Source: a virus. From it: a stretch of 55,093 nucleotides of DNA. Shown piece by piece: positions 8,087 through 15,780 of this stretch (positions within the stretch are counted from its first letter, which is position 1; every line of letters starts with the position of its first letter). Location: positions 1-55,093 of IMG/VR virus record IMGVR_UViG_3300015171_000006. The stretch is one strand, 5' to 3'. Made by a program: the position numbers and the translations under genes. Under the pieces are notes generated by a model that saw nothing but the letters and a program-made list of their open reading frames with translations, had not been told where the DNA came from and ran no database searches.

Positions 8087-8539
8087 ATGCTGCCAACTGT
8101 AAAAGAAGGTGTTCGGGAATTAATTTTTAATTACTTCGGTTATGATGTGCTTGTTAACCACAGGGTGCAGCATGATCTACTAAAAAATATAATAGAAACA
8201 TTTACCTACGCTTACAACCGGCATCAAAACATTGAGGATATAGAAAAGGATTTAGAGTGGACTGAAATATGGGAGTTGAGGCAAAGGAGAATTAATTTAA
8301 AAGAAAGCAATTACAAGCCGTTTCCTATAAGGCTTGGTGATCTTAAGCCAATATTGCAAATGGAAGCCGCCGAGCATAAAAAAACCTTGCACGGCCATAT
8401 ACTTAACCTGCTTATGGAGCGGCAAAAAATACAAAAGAATTATATTGACGTTTACTGTGTACCTCGCTTAAGCAAGATGTACAGATATAAAAGATTACAC
8501 AATAGAGTAATTGTTAACCAGTTAGAATTATTTAATTAA
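8087..8539 (+). CDS. Hypothetical protein on the opposite strand inside the head operon
   Basis: 150 residues, helical and rich in charged and aromatic residues, no signal peptide or membrane segment. No family recognised. It lies between the protease and MuF genes but on the plus strand, with a candidate promoter upstream and a terminator downstream at 8705-8734. That arrangement is typical of a phage moron. The C-terminal half is very basic ('KMYRYKRLHNRVIVNQ'), so nucleic acid binding is possible but unproven. Confidence 0.7.
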   Translation: MLPTVKEGVRELIFNYFGYDVLVNHRVQHDLLKNIIETFTYAYNRHQNIEDIEKDLEWTEIWELRQRRINLKESNYKPFPIRLGDLKPILQMEAAEHKKTLHGHILNLLMERQKIQKNYIDVYCVPRLSKMYRYKRLHNRVIVNQLELFN

Positions 8540-8590
8540 AGTAAAATAATAAGTAAATTCAGTTTATCTTTAATCCCTAAATTTAAAATT

Positions 8591-8683
8591 ATGCAAGACA
8601 AAGAAACAGTAACAACAGAAACTACTACCACGGAAAAGCCTGCAACGGAAACAACTACCGTTACCGAGAAACCTGTAGGGTAG
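8591..8683 (+). CDS. 30-residue threonine/glutamate-rich peptide
   Basis: A short frame starting with ATG at 8591 and ending with TAG at 8681-8683. The product is nearly all Thr, Glu, Lys and Pro. It sits between the 150-residue plus-strand gene and its terminator, so it is probably co-transcribed. Such repetitive acidic peptides occur widely in Bacteroidota genomes; function unknown. Too short for certainty. Confidence 0.4.
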   Translation: MQDKETVTTETTTTEKPATETTTVTEKPVG

Positions 8684-8704
8684 AATTAAATTTTTTTGTG
8701 TAAT

Positions 8705-8734
8705 ACCCGCATCTGTAATGATTGCGGGTTTTTT
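8705..8734 (+). terminator. Intrinsic terminator of the plus-strand moron
   Basis: ACCCGCA (8705-8711) pairs with TGCGGGT (8723-8729) and is followed by a run of Ts to 8734. It ends the 8087-8683 pair and stops transcripts from running antisense into the MuF gene, whose stop codon begins 2 bases later. Confidence 0.85.
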
Positions 8735-8735
8735 A

Positions 8736-9542
8736 TTACTGTGGTAAAAATAATTGTGTACAGCGGCAATTTATAACCTCTTTTGCCGGCACTGGTAACT
8801 CACCTTTGCCGCCCCTATCTCCAGGATGCAAAGGTGAGTTACCAGGATCTATAAAAAAATCATTCATGCCAACAATTTGCCCCGATACATTTCTGTGGTC
8901 GTTTCTTACACGGCTATCACTGGCGGCAAGCCATTCTTTTTTAAGATCAAGACCTGTATCTTTAGCAACAAACAAGGCCCCGGCATTGGCAGCCGTTACC
9001 GTTTCTGTACGTGCAATCAACCTTGCTCTTATCCTACTGAGCTCAGTATTTTCAAGCTGCTTAATAATATCGTCTATGCCTTCACCCTTGGCATAAGCAT
9101 CCGTAAAAACCTGCATAATCAAATCTTTGGTTGTTTGGGTAATGCCTTCACTTGTAGTTAAAATATCATAGCTAAAATACTGCTCAATTTGCTGGCGCAT
9201 TGCTTCACTAAAACCCATGGCCAGTCGGTGCTTGGTTTCAATACCAACAACGTAACTTTTTACACTTCGCTTCATCTTTACAAGATCTGCTCTTACCTTG
9301 GCGCCATAAACTGTGCCTGCATCAATATAGAGAGGCTTAATTGCTGCTGATATTGTTGTGGCTGATATTCTGTTAATTGCTTCGTGCTCTGTTGAGCCTT
9401 TGTGCAAATACTGAAGCACAACATCGTACTGTGATCTTATTGCTTTGAAGATAGAAGGCGCAAAGTATTTCTCCCGGCTTTTTTGAAAACGGTGAAAGCG
9501 TTGTAAGTGGCTATGTTTTTCTTCCTGTTGCACGATATTCAT
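8736..9542 (-). CDS. MuF-like head morphogenesis protein
   Basis: 268 residues. The C-terminal third matches the Mu gpF/SPP1 gp7 domain: 'RARLIARTETVTAANAGAL', 'KKEWLAASDSRVRNDHRNVSGQ' and the final 'EVINCRCTQLFL'. Minor head proteins of this family bind the portal and aid DNA injection. Family members often run to more than 300 residues, so this is a short form. Near the C-terminus, the codons for 'GNSPLHPGDRGGKGELPVP' form a perfect 18-bp inverted repeat in the DNA, which looks like a palindrome inserted in frame into a surface loop. Confidence 0.85.
   Translation of the reverse strand: MNIVQQEEKHSHLQRFHRFQKSREKYFAPSIFKAIRSQYDVVLQYLHKGSTEHEAINRISATTISAAIKPLYIDAGTVYGAKVRADLVKMKRSVKSYVVGIETKHRLAMGFSEAMRQQIEQYFSYDILTTSEGITQTTKDLIMQVFTDAYAKGEGIDDIIKQLENTELSRIRARLIARTETVTAANAGALFVAKDTGLDLKKEWLAASDSRVRNDHRNVSGQIVGMNDFFIDPGNSPLHPGDRGGKGELPVPAKEVINCRCTQLFLPQ
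8792..8845. repeat. 18-bp perfect inverted repeat inside the MuF gene
   Basis: CTGGTAACTCACCTTTGC at 8792-8809 is the exact complement of 8828-8845, with an 18-nt spacer. It lies within the coding sequence between the conserved 'RNVSGQ' and 'VINCRC' parts of MuF. This resembles protein-coding palindromic elements such as those of Rickettsia. No second copy is seen in the window. Confidence 0.8.
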
Positions 9543-9717
9543 TTATTAGTAATACATCCCCGGAATCTAAATCAGTTTCATGTATTTCTGCATAATCGTA
9601 AAGCTCATGCCAATTACTTCCTACTCTTGCCCTATCGGCTAAGTCTAATGATGAATAAACGCCTAAAAAATCAGAGGATTGGTAATCATGCCCGACTGAT
9701 AAAATATAAACTTTCAT
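9511..9717 (-). CDS. Small hypothetical phage protein
   Basis: 68 residues beginning MKVYILSVGHDYQSSDFLGVYSS. The pattern of a short beta strand followed by 'SSLDLADRARVG' resembles small DUF-type phage proteins, but no family can be named. It overlaps the MuF start by 32 bases and the gene upstream by 4 bases, so it belongs to the head operon. Confidence 0.6.
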   Translation of the reverse strand: MKVYILSVGHDYQSSDFLGVYSSLDLADRARVGSNWHELYDYAEIHETDLDSGDVLLINEYRATGRKT

Positions 9718-9881
9718 GTTACTGATTTTGCGTTAAATTGATTTGATAATTGAGATTCCACATACTGATTAATCTTTCTTAGCAGCCATGCCCGCCTGGC
9801 AATATCGTTTGCCTTATCAGCTGCACATCCGGTTCTTAAAGGTATGGCCTGGTTAACGATCTTCACTAAATCCTCTTTCAT
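9714..9881 (-). CDS. Small helical hypothetical protein
   Basis: 55 residues from the ATG at 9881 (MKEDLVKIVNQ), helical and basic. A longer frame reaches back to 9944 but would overlap the zinc-ribbon gene by 92 bases; the chosen start leaves a 29-base overlap. No family recognised. Confidence 0.5.
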   Translation of the reverse strand: MKEDLVKIVNQAIPLRTGCAADKANDIARRAWLLRKINQYVESQLSNQFNAKSVT

Positions 9882-10047
9882 AACAATCTTTACAAAATTT
9901 AAATTTAGTTTCAATTGGTTCATAACTGAACGGGCCGAATACAAACATCTGAAACATCTTACTTGTTATTAATTCTTTGCACTCAAAACAAACACTGCCA
10001 TCCGGAGGCATCTCTGCAAAGCCTTCACTGTTTATCTCTGCTTCCAT
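9853..10047 (-). CDS. Small zinc-ribbon protein
   Basis: 64 residues with two CxxC pairs, 'CFEC' and 'CKDC', about 30 residues apart, which should bind one zinc ion. It lies directly downstream of the portal gene. Function is unknown; small zinc fingers are common in phage head clusters as accessory or regulatory proteins. Confidence 0.6.
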   Translation of the reverse strand: MEAEINSEGFAEMPPDGSVCFECKELITSKMFQMFVFGPFSYEPIETKFKFCKDCYERGFSEDR

Positions 10048-10061
10048 AGCAAAGCAAGATA

Positions 10062-11546
10062 CTAATTACCATTCGGAGTTGCAACAGGCAAGGGCGGCAT
10101 ATTTTCAAAATCATCCAATGGCGTATATCCTGTAGGTATCCATGGCAAATCAAATTTAGGATCATCATATCGCTCCCAATCCATCATCTCACGTTTTTCA
10201 TTTGGCGTTAAATGCCACATTATAGCCAGCGATGCAGCCTTCCTTTCCAAATCCTGATGCAGCTCCGATATACCGCTTATATCAGCATCTATGTATCTTG
10301 ATTTTCCGTCTCCCTTCACTCTTACCGGCTCACCGTCTTGCCCTGTAATTAAAACGCCATCTTTAAAGTCAGGCAATAAATGTTTAACCAATGCATCTCT
10401 TACCCTGAAAATATTCGGCAAAATAGTATTGGTATAAAGCCGTTTGGTATGTGTAAGCACGTTACTTTCCGTGCTTGCGCTGTCGCTGTTAAATAAAATA
10501 TCACTTACGCCCCACACATTGCACAGCTTTTTAAAATCCACATTGCCAAGCTCCAGCACTCCCAAATCTTTAAGGTGGCTACCAAGCTGTATAGCACCCA
10601 TTTCACCATTTGCAAAAAAAGGAGCGCCGGCATTATCAGGGTTACTTATAAAGCGGTGAAAATTTTGTTTTCGCTTTCCAATTATATCAACTCTTTCTTC
10701 ATCTACACCCAGCCCTTTTTCGTAAACAATAGTTTCCACACCGCCGTTCTGCAATCTTGCCACAGAAGTATTCATATTACTATCCAGCCTGGTAAGCCTT
10801 TTTTGAAGAACTTTTAAAGGAGAAAGCCCGCGAAGCTCGCTGCCCATTATATTCATTTCCGGGTTAAAATATTTAATATGAATAACATCTTCAGCAGGTA
10901 TATTTTCCATAATTATCTTGCCTTCATATCTATAATCATAGGCAACAATGGTTCTGGGTAAATCATTGCTTATTTTTAAAATAACACCTTGCGGATATAG
11001 TAAATGCAACTGTATAGGCAAGCCAATGTTTACGCCATCTTCCGGCCTTTCTTTTAAAATAAAAGCTTCGCCATGCAAAAAAAGATTTGAATAAACACCT
11101 TCAAAAAATTCATACTTACTCATATCCTGGTGCGGATTTTCTATAAGAGCAGCCACCGGATCATCTTCCGGCAAATCTGTTAATGCTTTTGTTTGAAGTG
11201 ATTTGTATTTTATAACATTGTTATAACCCTTAACCTCTTTTTTCAGGTTCGTAAAAGCTTTTTTATCTGGAGTAGATAGATAACCGTAAAGAGGAACCAG
11301 CGCCGCAGTAGTTGCCAGCAGGCGAATGATGGAATAAATATCATCTGTGTTTAAATACCTGTCATTGGCTGTTTTAATACTCCATGCGGGGTAAATAGCT
11401 ATGTTACTATTTAAATTGGCGGCAATGTTAGCCATTGCAATATTTTCAAACCCGGTAGTGGCTGCAGCAAATCTTTTTAATTCCGTTACTTCCTGCGATA
11501 GCTGCTTAATAGCCTTATCCTTTTTGCCAAAATCAAATAAACCCAT
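10062..11546 (-). CDS. Portal protein, HK97 family
   Basis: 494 residues. Features of the HK97/SPP1-type portal: 'SIIRLLATTAALVPLYGY' near the start, 'FEGVYSNLFLHGEAFILKE' and 'PAEDVIHIKYFNPE' in the wing, and a helical stem with 'VLTHTKRLYTNTILPNIFRVRDAL'. It forms the dodecameric vertex through which DNA is packaged. Terminase would normally lie just upstream; here the 11.6-13.3 kb accessory island separates them. Confidence 0.92.
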   Translation of the reverse strand: MGLFDFGKKDKAIKQLSQEVTELKRFAAATTGFENIAMANIAANLNSNIAIYPAWSIKTANDRYLNTDDIYSIIRLLATTAALVPLYGYLSTPDKKAFTNLKKEVKGYNNVIKYKSLQTKALTDLPEDDPVAALIENPHQDMSKYEFFEGVYSNLFLHGEAFILKERPEDGVNIGLPIQLHLLYPQGVILKISNDLPRTIVAYDYRYEGKIIMENIPAEDVIHIKYFNPEMNIMGSELRGLSPLKVLQKRLTRLDSNMNTSVARLQNGGVETIVYEKGLGVDEERVDIIGKRKQNFHRFISNPDNAGAPFFANGEMGAIQLGSHLKDLGVLELGNVDFKKLCNVWGVSDILFNSDSASTESNVLTHTKRLYTNTILPNIFRVRDALVKHLLPDFKDGVLITGQDGEPVRVKGDGKSRYIDADISGISELHQDLERKAASLAIMWHLTPNEKREMMDWERYDDPKFDLPWIPTGYTPLDDFENMPPLPVATPNGN

Positions 11547-11641
11547 TTCAAGATTTTAGCTAAAGATAAATTTAAGCAAATAGCTGTATTACAGCATTAG
11601 TATAAAGTTTAATCAACAATTCTTACATTTGTGATGCAGGC

Positions 11642-11935
11642 TGATTTTTTAAGTAGTTCCATCTGCCTTTATAATTATTTGCTACTTAAAAAATCATAAC
11701 AGCGAACGTTCTTTATTTATCAGAGTATGAGAGCCTTGATTATAAGATAATATTATGTTACTCAGGTTAGCCGTTTAGCCGCAATTCAATTTTATATTTT
11801 TGCGTAAGCTTTTAAAATTGAGATTGCACGCTGGCTGCTGTAGCGTTGAAGGCTGGCTTAAAAAGTAAAATAAAAAATGTCTTTGAGAGCGAAGCAAGAT
11901 TGCTGGTTTTTGAGCAATCTTTCAATATCATACGT
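11642..11935 (-). repeat. Cassette repeat unit U1 (left part, minus orientation)
   Basis: Reverse-complement copy of the unit at 52095-52500. Read on the minus strand it holds the start block with the GATTGCT/AGCAATC hairpin, the TTTTTTATTTTACTTTTT box, a diverged 90-bp block, then about 72 bases matching 52255-52326 and the palindrome (full arm at 11682-11706). The second arm stops after 15 bases at 11642, where phage sequence leading to portal begins. It closes the cassette holding the genes at 12039-12972. With the terminator at 11960-11990 it fills the 490-bp gene-free stretch 11547-12038. Confidence 0.9.
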
Positions 11936-11959
11936 GGGTAAAAAACCCTTACCTTTATA

Positions 11960-11990
11960 AAAATAAAAAACCCATTACGCCAATAATGGG
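11960..11990 (-). terminator. Intrinsic terminator at the cassette end
   Basis: On the minus strand CCCATTA pairs with TAATGGG (plus positions 11984-11990 and 11971-11977) around a 6-nt loop, followed by TTTTTTATTTTT. It would stop minus-strand transcripts from 12972-12223 just before repeat U1. Confidence 0.8.
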
Positions 11991-12038
11991 GGATTGCACA
12001 TACTATCAATATGAACATATCAAAGTTAATACTTTTTT

Positions 12039-12254
12039 ATGTTCAAATATTTTATTGTATTTACTTCTCTTATGTTTATTTTATATTCTTGCGAACACAA
12101 GAAAATACATCATCAGTCCATTTTAAAGCCTGACCCCTATATTACCAAGATGTACTTTCAGATGGATAGTTTAATAAAATCTGATGCAAAAAGCGGCACG
12201 TATGTAATAGAAGGAGACACTATTACTTTTTTAAAGTATCAATTGGGTGACTAA
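12039..12254 (+). CDS. Small lipoprotein, accessory cassette gene
   Basis: 71 residues with a signal peptide and lipobox ending in 'FILYSCEHKK' (Cys at about residue 18), so probably a lipoprotein. The rest is polar with 'GTYVIEGDTITF'. It runs against the neighbouring 249-residue gene and their 3' ends overlap by 32 bases. TACTTTTT lies just before the ATG, so the message may be leaderless. Function unknown. Confidence 0.6.
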   Translation: MFKYFIVFTSLMFILYSCEHKKIHHQSILKPDPYITKMYFQMDSLIKSDAKSGTYVIEGDTITFLKYQLGD

Positions 12255-12972
12255 GCGGCAAAAGACTTATCCCTAATTCTGGCAACTCCGTTCCACTTAC
12301 GACTAAGTTCATACTAAAGTGAAATGTGTCTTTGTATTCTTTACCGTTTAAATCAAGACAATTTATTGTAAAAAGAGTTTTATTTGTAATTAAATCCGGT
12401 ACTACATAATAAGGGAAACTAAAACTTGCTGTACAAGCAATTGGTTCTAATGGATTCAATCTATATATTTTCTCCATATCAATAAGATTTGAATAACTGG
12501 CTTTAACGTTTATTGCTGTTGTATCCATATTCGGGGGAAGCAAAGAGGCTTTGCCACTCACTATTCCATATTTGGGCGTTTCTACAGTTAAGCCGTATGG
12601 GCCATTAATAAATAATGGCTTCTCTCCATTATTTTCTAAGATTCCTGAAATGATTACAACTTGGCCACTTTGCTTTTTTATTGGGTCTCTATATTGCCCT
12701 ACATACATTGCTCTTGGATGGTATTTAAAAGAAGGTCTGTCTGTAAAATATGACACGACTTTGAATATTCCTGGAATACCACCTATAGCGCCGATTAATA
12801 AGATTATGAGTGAAGAATAAATATATGAAGGCTTTTGGGAAATTTCCTTAATAGATAACTTTCTATCCCTTATGTTTTTAGGTTTTACAACATTTTTTTC
12901 ACTTATAGGAAGCTTTGGTTGCGGGAGAGGAAATTTTGGCTTTTGCTTTTTTGTAAATTTTGGCTTGCCCAT
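12223..12972 (-). CDS. Membrane-anchored hypothetical protein, accessory cassette gene
   Basis: 249 residues: a Lys/Pro-rich N-terminus (about 1-50), one membrane helix at about 53-75, and a C-terminal part likely outside the cytoplasm and rich in beta strand. No family recognised. The start codon lies in 'TTAGCGAATGG', which also precedes the cassette gene at 54152. It lies between terminase and portal but inside the repeat-bounded island, so it is an accessory gene and not a structural one. Confidence 0.7.
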   Translation of the reverse strand: MGKPKFTKKQKPKFPLPQPKLPISEKNVVKPKNIRDRKLSIKEISQKPSYIYSSLIILLIGAIGGIPGIFKVVSYFTDRPSFKYHPRAMYVGQYRDPIKKQSGQVVIISGILENNGEKPLFINGPYGLTVETPKYGIVSGKASLLPPNMDTTAINVKASYSNLIDMEKIYRLNPLEPIACTASFSFPYYVVPDLITNKTLFTINCLDLNGKEYKDTFHFSMNLVVSGTELPELGISLLPLSHPIDTLKK

Positions 12973-13009
12973 TCGCTAAAATAAACATTCTTCGAAACAA
13001 ACCTCAATC

Positions 13010-13117
13010 AAAAACCAGTGGCGCTGGCTTTTTTATTTTACTTTTTCAGAGGCTGTGCAGTGCCTGTTTAACATAATGGTTTCTTATAAGTGAGGCTTGA
13101 ATTTCCGCTTCGCTGTT
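13010..13117 (-). repeat. Cassette repeat unit U1' (right part, minus orientation)
   Basis: Matches the right half of the unit at 52395-52500: the 'aacagcgaagcgg' junction, the 'agcctcacttataagaaac' block, AAAAAGTAAAATAAAAAA, and the terminal GCCACTGGTTTTT. It opens the cassette that ends in U1. The palindromic core is absent; at 13117 the match stops where the 94-residue phage gene continues. The first half of this block is also the 3' end of that gene. Confidence 0.85.
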
Positions 13118-13330
13118 GGGCATTTGTGCGTCGGCTGAATTAAGTGAGGGGCGGTCCAACGTGAGGAATGGCTCGCCGTACAAATTAAACCCAAGATCAC
13201 ACAGTTTATTTAAGTGGAGGTAATACCATTTACCACTTCCATATAATTTGTACGAAAGCTCACACATTATCTTATGAAACCACCATTTTACTGGCTTTTT
13301 AAACTGCTTATTAACCTTGCTACAAGCCAT
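13046..13330 (-). CDS. Small hypothetical phage protein whose C-terminus is encoded by the repeat
   Basis: 94 residues. Residues 1-71 are unique, with 'KKPVKWWFHKIMCELSYKLY' at the front, basic and aromatic. The last ~23 residues ('NSEAEIQASLIRN' onward) are encoded by the repeat segment that recurs at 73-140 and 52395-52470. It begins 16 bases after the terminase stop and was probably part of the packaging operon. It may be the ancestral source of that repeat segment, or a gene whose end was replaced by it. Confidence 0.6.
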   Translation of the reverse strand: MACSKVNKQFKKPVKWWFHKIMCELSYKLYGSGKWYYLHLNKLCDLGFNLYGEPFLTLDRPSLNSADAQMPNSEAEIQASLIRNHYVKQALHSL

Positions 13331-13345
13331 ATATATATATTGGGT

Positions 13346-14884
13346 TTAATATTCTGCATCAGCATAAACTTTTTTAGGCACCAGCGTAAATATTTCACGC
13401 ATCATAAACATATCCATTAAATCAGGACTGTCACCATTTAACTTGGTTTTCATTTCATCTTTCTTTATAACCCGCAGCTTACCGTCACTATCAGGCTTTG
13501 CCCGCTTTATGGCTTTGCGCTCATATAAAAATCGTTGCCTCACAGTCATTTTAGTATCATACATCATATTTGCCACACGCTCATTAATTTTCATTTCACC
13601 ACGGTTAACTCTGTTACCGCTCCTGTAATAACATTGAGCCTTAAGGTGCTCATAATTTTCTGGCAATAACTTTCGTGTCTTGGGATCATATTTTGGGTTA
13701 GAATAATCTGGCAAAGCCGGGCTTCCATTATTAAACTCTTTGGCGCCAACAATATACCCGTCAATAAACTGGCCCACACCATCATTATCAAAAGCAATAT
13801 TGCTGTTTTGTGTTTTATGCTTTTTTGCCATATTCTCAATGCCGGCAATCACTTCATTACCCTTGCTCTTATCCATAATCAGCATATCATCCAGTTCAAA
13901 GCCGCTCCAATGCCCAACTATAAATTTATTACTTCCTTTCATAGCAATATCAGCCGTAATATAATTGCCATCATTTTTTACATCATACTTATTTTCAAAC
14001 ATGCCTATAAATTTATAATAATCATAAATATCAATGTCAGATAATATTACCTTCCAATTTCCTTCAAATAACTGAGCCTTGGTTTCTGCATCCTGCGCCA
14101 TCAGGTTTCCCAGGTACGAAGGGTTTACTTTTAAAAGCTCTTTATTATCATAAATACTACCTGATATAAAGGTTATAGACTTTACAAATTCCCTTGCATC
14201 TATGCCAGATTTTTGTACGGCATCTTCAATTAAATACCATCCTTTTTCAATCACCTCCTCATAACTATCCCCCCAAATATAATTCTCGCCATCTACAAGC
14301 ATATATCTTATCACGCCATCCCTTTCCGGTATAGGGAAGCCGGTATCTGCATCAATCCACCAATTAATTAAATCATAAACCCAGCTTTCAGGGTCAGGGT
14401 TGCATGTTGCCCTGCAGTAAGGCCGAACGCCTGATACGGATCTGTTCCTGGTAAGCAGGTAAAAAAACATTTTTTTTGAAAAATGGGTCAGCTCATCAAA
14501 ACCTATAAATGGTATCTGAGCTCCCTGCCAGTCAAATATATTTTTCTCATACTCTAAGTGGGAAAATTTAAGCTTGCATCCCGATTTAAAATACCATTCT
14601 AAGGAGCTTTCCTTAGGAACGGCGCCAATGCCAGGGTAAATCGTCATGGAAGTATCCCACAATCCACCCTCATTTCTTATCTGTGGAGATGTACGCCTGA
14701 ATATAACACCGCCAAAAGCAGGGTTATGAACGTCACGCAGCGGATCAAGTAAAAGAGTGAATGTTTTACCTACGCCTGCAGCAGCGCCGCCAATTATTAT
14801 ATCAGCAGCATTACTAAGCGCCTTGGTTTGATAACCCGGCTGCGGCTGTATCGTTAGCGTAGGTTTCTTTATTAGCTCTGCCAT
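13346..14884 (-). CDS. terL: Terminase large subunit
   Basis: 512 residues. Walker A variant 'GGAAAGVGKT' at 32-41, Walker B 'IPFIGFDELTHF' near 125-135, coupling-type motif 'RATCNPDP', and a C-terminal nuclease half with 'YITADIAMKGS' and 'NIAFDNDGVGQ' as acidic metal sites. It translocates DNA into the prohead and cuts the concatemer. It overlaps the small subunit by 71 bases. Confidence 0.93.
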   Translation of the reverse strand: MAELIKKPTLTIQPQPGYQTKALSNAADIIIGGAAAGVGKTFTLLLDPLRDVHNPAFGGVIFRRTSPQIRNEGGLWDTSMTIYPGIGAVPKESSLEWYFKSGCKLKFSHLEYEKNIFDWQGAQIPFIGFDELTHFSKKMFFYLLTRNRSVSGVRPYCRATCNPDPESWVYDLINWWIDADTGFPIPERDGVIRYMLVDGENYIWGDSYEEVIEKGWYLIEDAVQKSGIDAREFVKSITFISGSIYDNKELLKVNPSYLGNLMAQDAETKAQLFEGNWKVILSDIDIYDYYKFIGMFENKYDVKNDGNYITADIAMKGSNKFIVGHWSGFELDDMLIMDKSKGNEVIAGIENMAKKHKTQNSNIAFDNDGVGQFIDGYIVGAKEFNNGSPALPDYSNPKYDPKTRKLLPENYEHLKAQCYYRSGNRVNRGEMKINERVANMMYDTKMTVRQRFLYERKAIKRAKPDSDGKLRVIKKDEMKTKLNGDSPDLMDMFMMREIFTLVPKKVYADAEY

Positions 14885-15371
14885 TATCAGGTAACTGAAT
14901 TATTTGAACAAACCCGCCTGTTATATCAGCATTAATTTTTTGAGGAGCATAATCGCCTTCCATTTTATTAAGCTCTGCAATAGCAGATATGCGGGAAGAA
15001 TGCGTAGCCAGCTCTACAAACTTAATAGTAACAAATTTCTTTTGTACAGCGTCCCACTTCACCTCTGTGTACGGAACTTTAATTTTACCATTTATTAATT
15101 TGGTTAAATATTCCTTCCTTTCCTCTGCGCTCATTATAGCCCTTTTTCGGGCTTCTATGGCTGCCTGCTTATCAACCTCTGCAAGTTCCTTCTTTAGTGC
15201 CTCCTGCCTTATTACGTGCTGTGCATTGGCTATTTTCCAGTGCCTGTCAAATGTCCTGTCACTCATTTGCCATTTTTTGACAGTTGTTGACAAAAGTGTG
15301 CCACGCGGCTTTCCTTCCTCAATTCCTTTAATTATAAAATCAATTATTATCTGCTTATCAGCTTTTGGCAT
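14814..15371 (-). CDS. terS: Terminase small subunit (probable)
   Basis: 185 residues. The N-terminus has an HTH-like helical part ('TLLSTTVKKWQMSDRTFDRHW', about 25-46), followed by a charged coiled coil and a C-terminal tail. Position just before the large subunit with a 71-base overlap, plus the HTH, supports a DNA-recognition subunit. Sequence similarity in this family is weak, so the call rests on context. Confidence 0.75.
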   Translation of the reverse strand: MPKADKQIIIDFIIKGIEEGKPRGTLLSTTVKKWQMSDRTFDRHWKIANAQHVIRQEALKKELAEVDKQAAIEARKRAIMSAEERKEYLTKLINGKIKVPYTEVKWDAVQKKFVTIKFVELATHSSRISAIAELNKMEGDYAPQKINADITGGFVQIIQLPDNGRANKETYANDTAAAGLSNQGA

Positions 15372-15425
15372 ATAGCTTTATTACATTATGCAATTTAGTC
15401 CTATCATTATTATTTGACTTAATCT

Positions 15426-15620
15426 TTATACTTGCAAGATCACCTTCCTAAGCAGCCTTCCAATAACAACAACATTTTCACCTGCAAACTTTACCAGCAT
15501 ATTGCCATTTTTACCACGGATGCATTTGCCGTTCTTACGTTTAACGGCCACACAAATTCTGCCTTTATATTCCGAAGAAGTCAGCCGGTCTCCAAGGTAT
15601 TTATATTGCTGCTCAAGCAT
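15426..15620 (-). CDS. Small basic hypothetical protein
   Basis: 64 residues, beta rich and basic ('GRICVAVKRKNGKCIRGKNG'), resembling a small SH3-like or OB-like barrel. It is the first gene of the packaging operon, 54 bases before the small terminase. No family recognised; DNA or RNA binding is possible. Confidence 0.55.
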   Translation of the reverse strand: MLEQQYKYLGDRLTSSEYKGRICVAVKRKNGKCIRGKNGNMLVKFAGENVVVIGRLLRKVILQV

Positions 15621-15711
15621 TTTATGCAGTTTCTAAAAAGGCCGTGTAATGTTACATTTTTTATTGGTATTTCTACAAAAACGTAGCATAAGTGCCTGAT
15701 TATTATAGCGT

Positions 15712-15732
15712 AAAAAAAAGGTAGTTTTACCT
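15712..15732 (-). terminator. Short terminator after the secreted-protein gene
   Basis: On the minus strand AGGTA-AAAC-TACCT forms a 5-bp stem followed by eight Ts (plus 15712-15719). It lies 49 bases after the stop of 15781-16194, separating the early operon end from the packaging genes. The stem is short, so efficiency is uncertain. Confidence 0.5.
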
Positions 15733-15780
15733 GTAATCTTACAATTATCTATTAATCCATATAACCAATGAGTTTACGTT

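Noticed and set aside
8722-9096. Plus-strand frame opposite the MuF gene
   Set aside because: It is opposite a conserved MuF domain. The 'GNSPLPPLSPG' it shows comes from the palindrome being readable on both strands.
11812-12018. 68-residue minus-strand frame in repeat U1
   Set aside because: It lies in repeat and terminator sequence and is not kept in the other copies.
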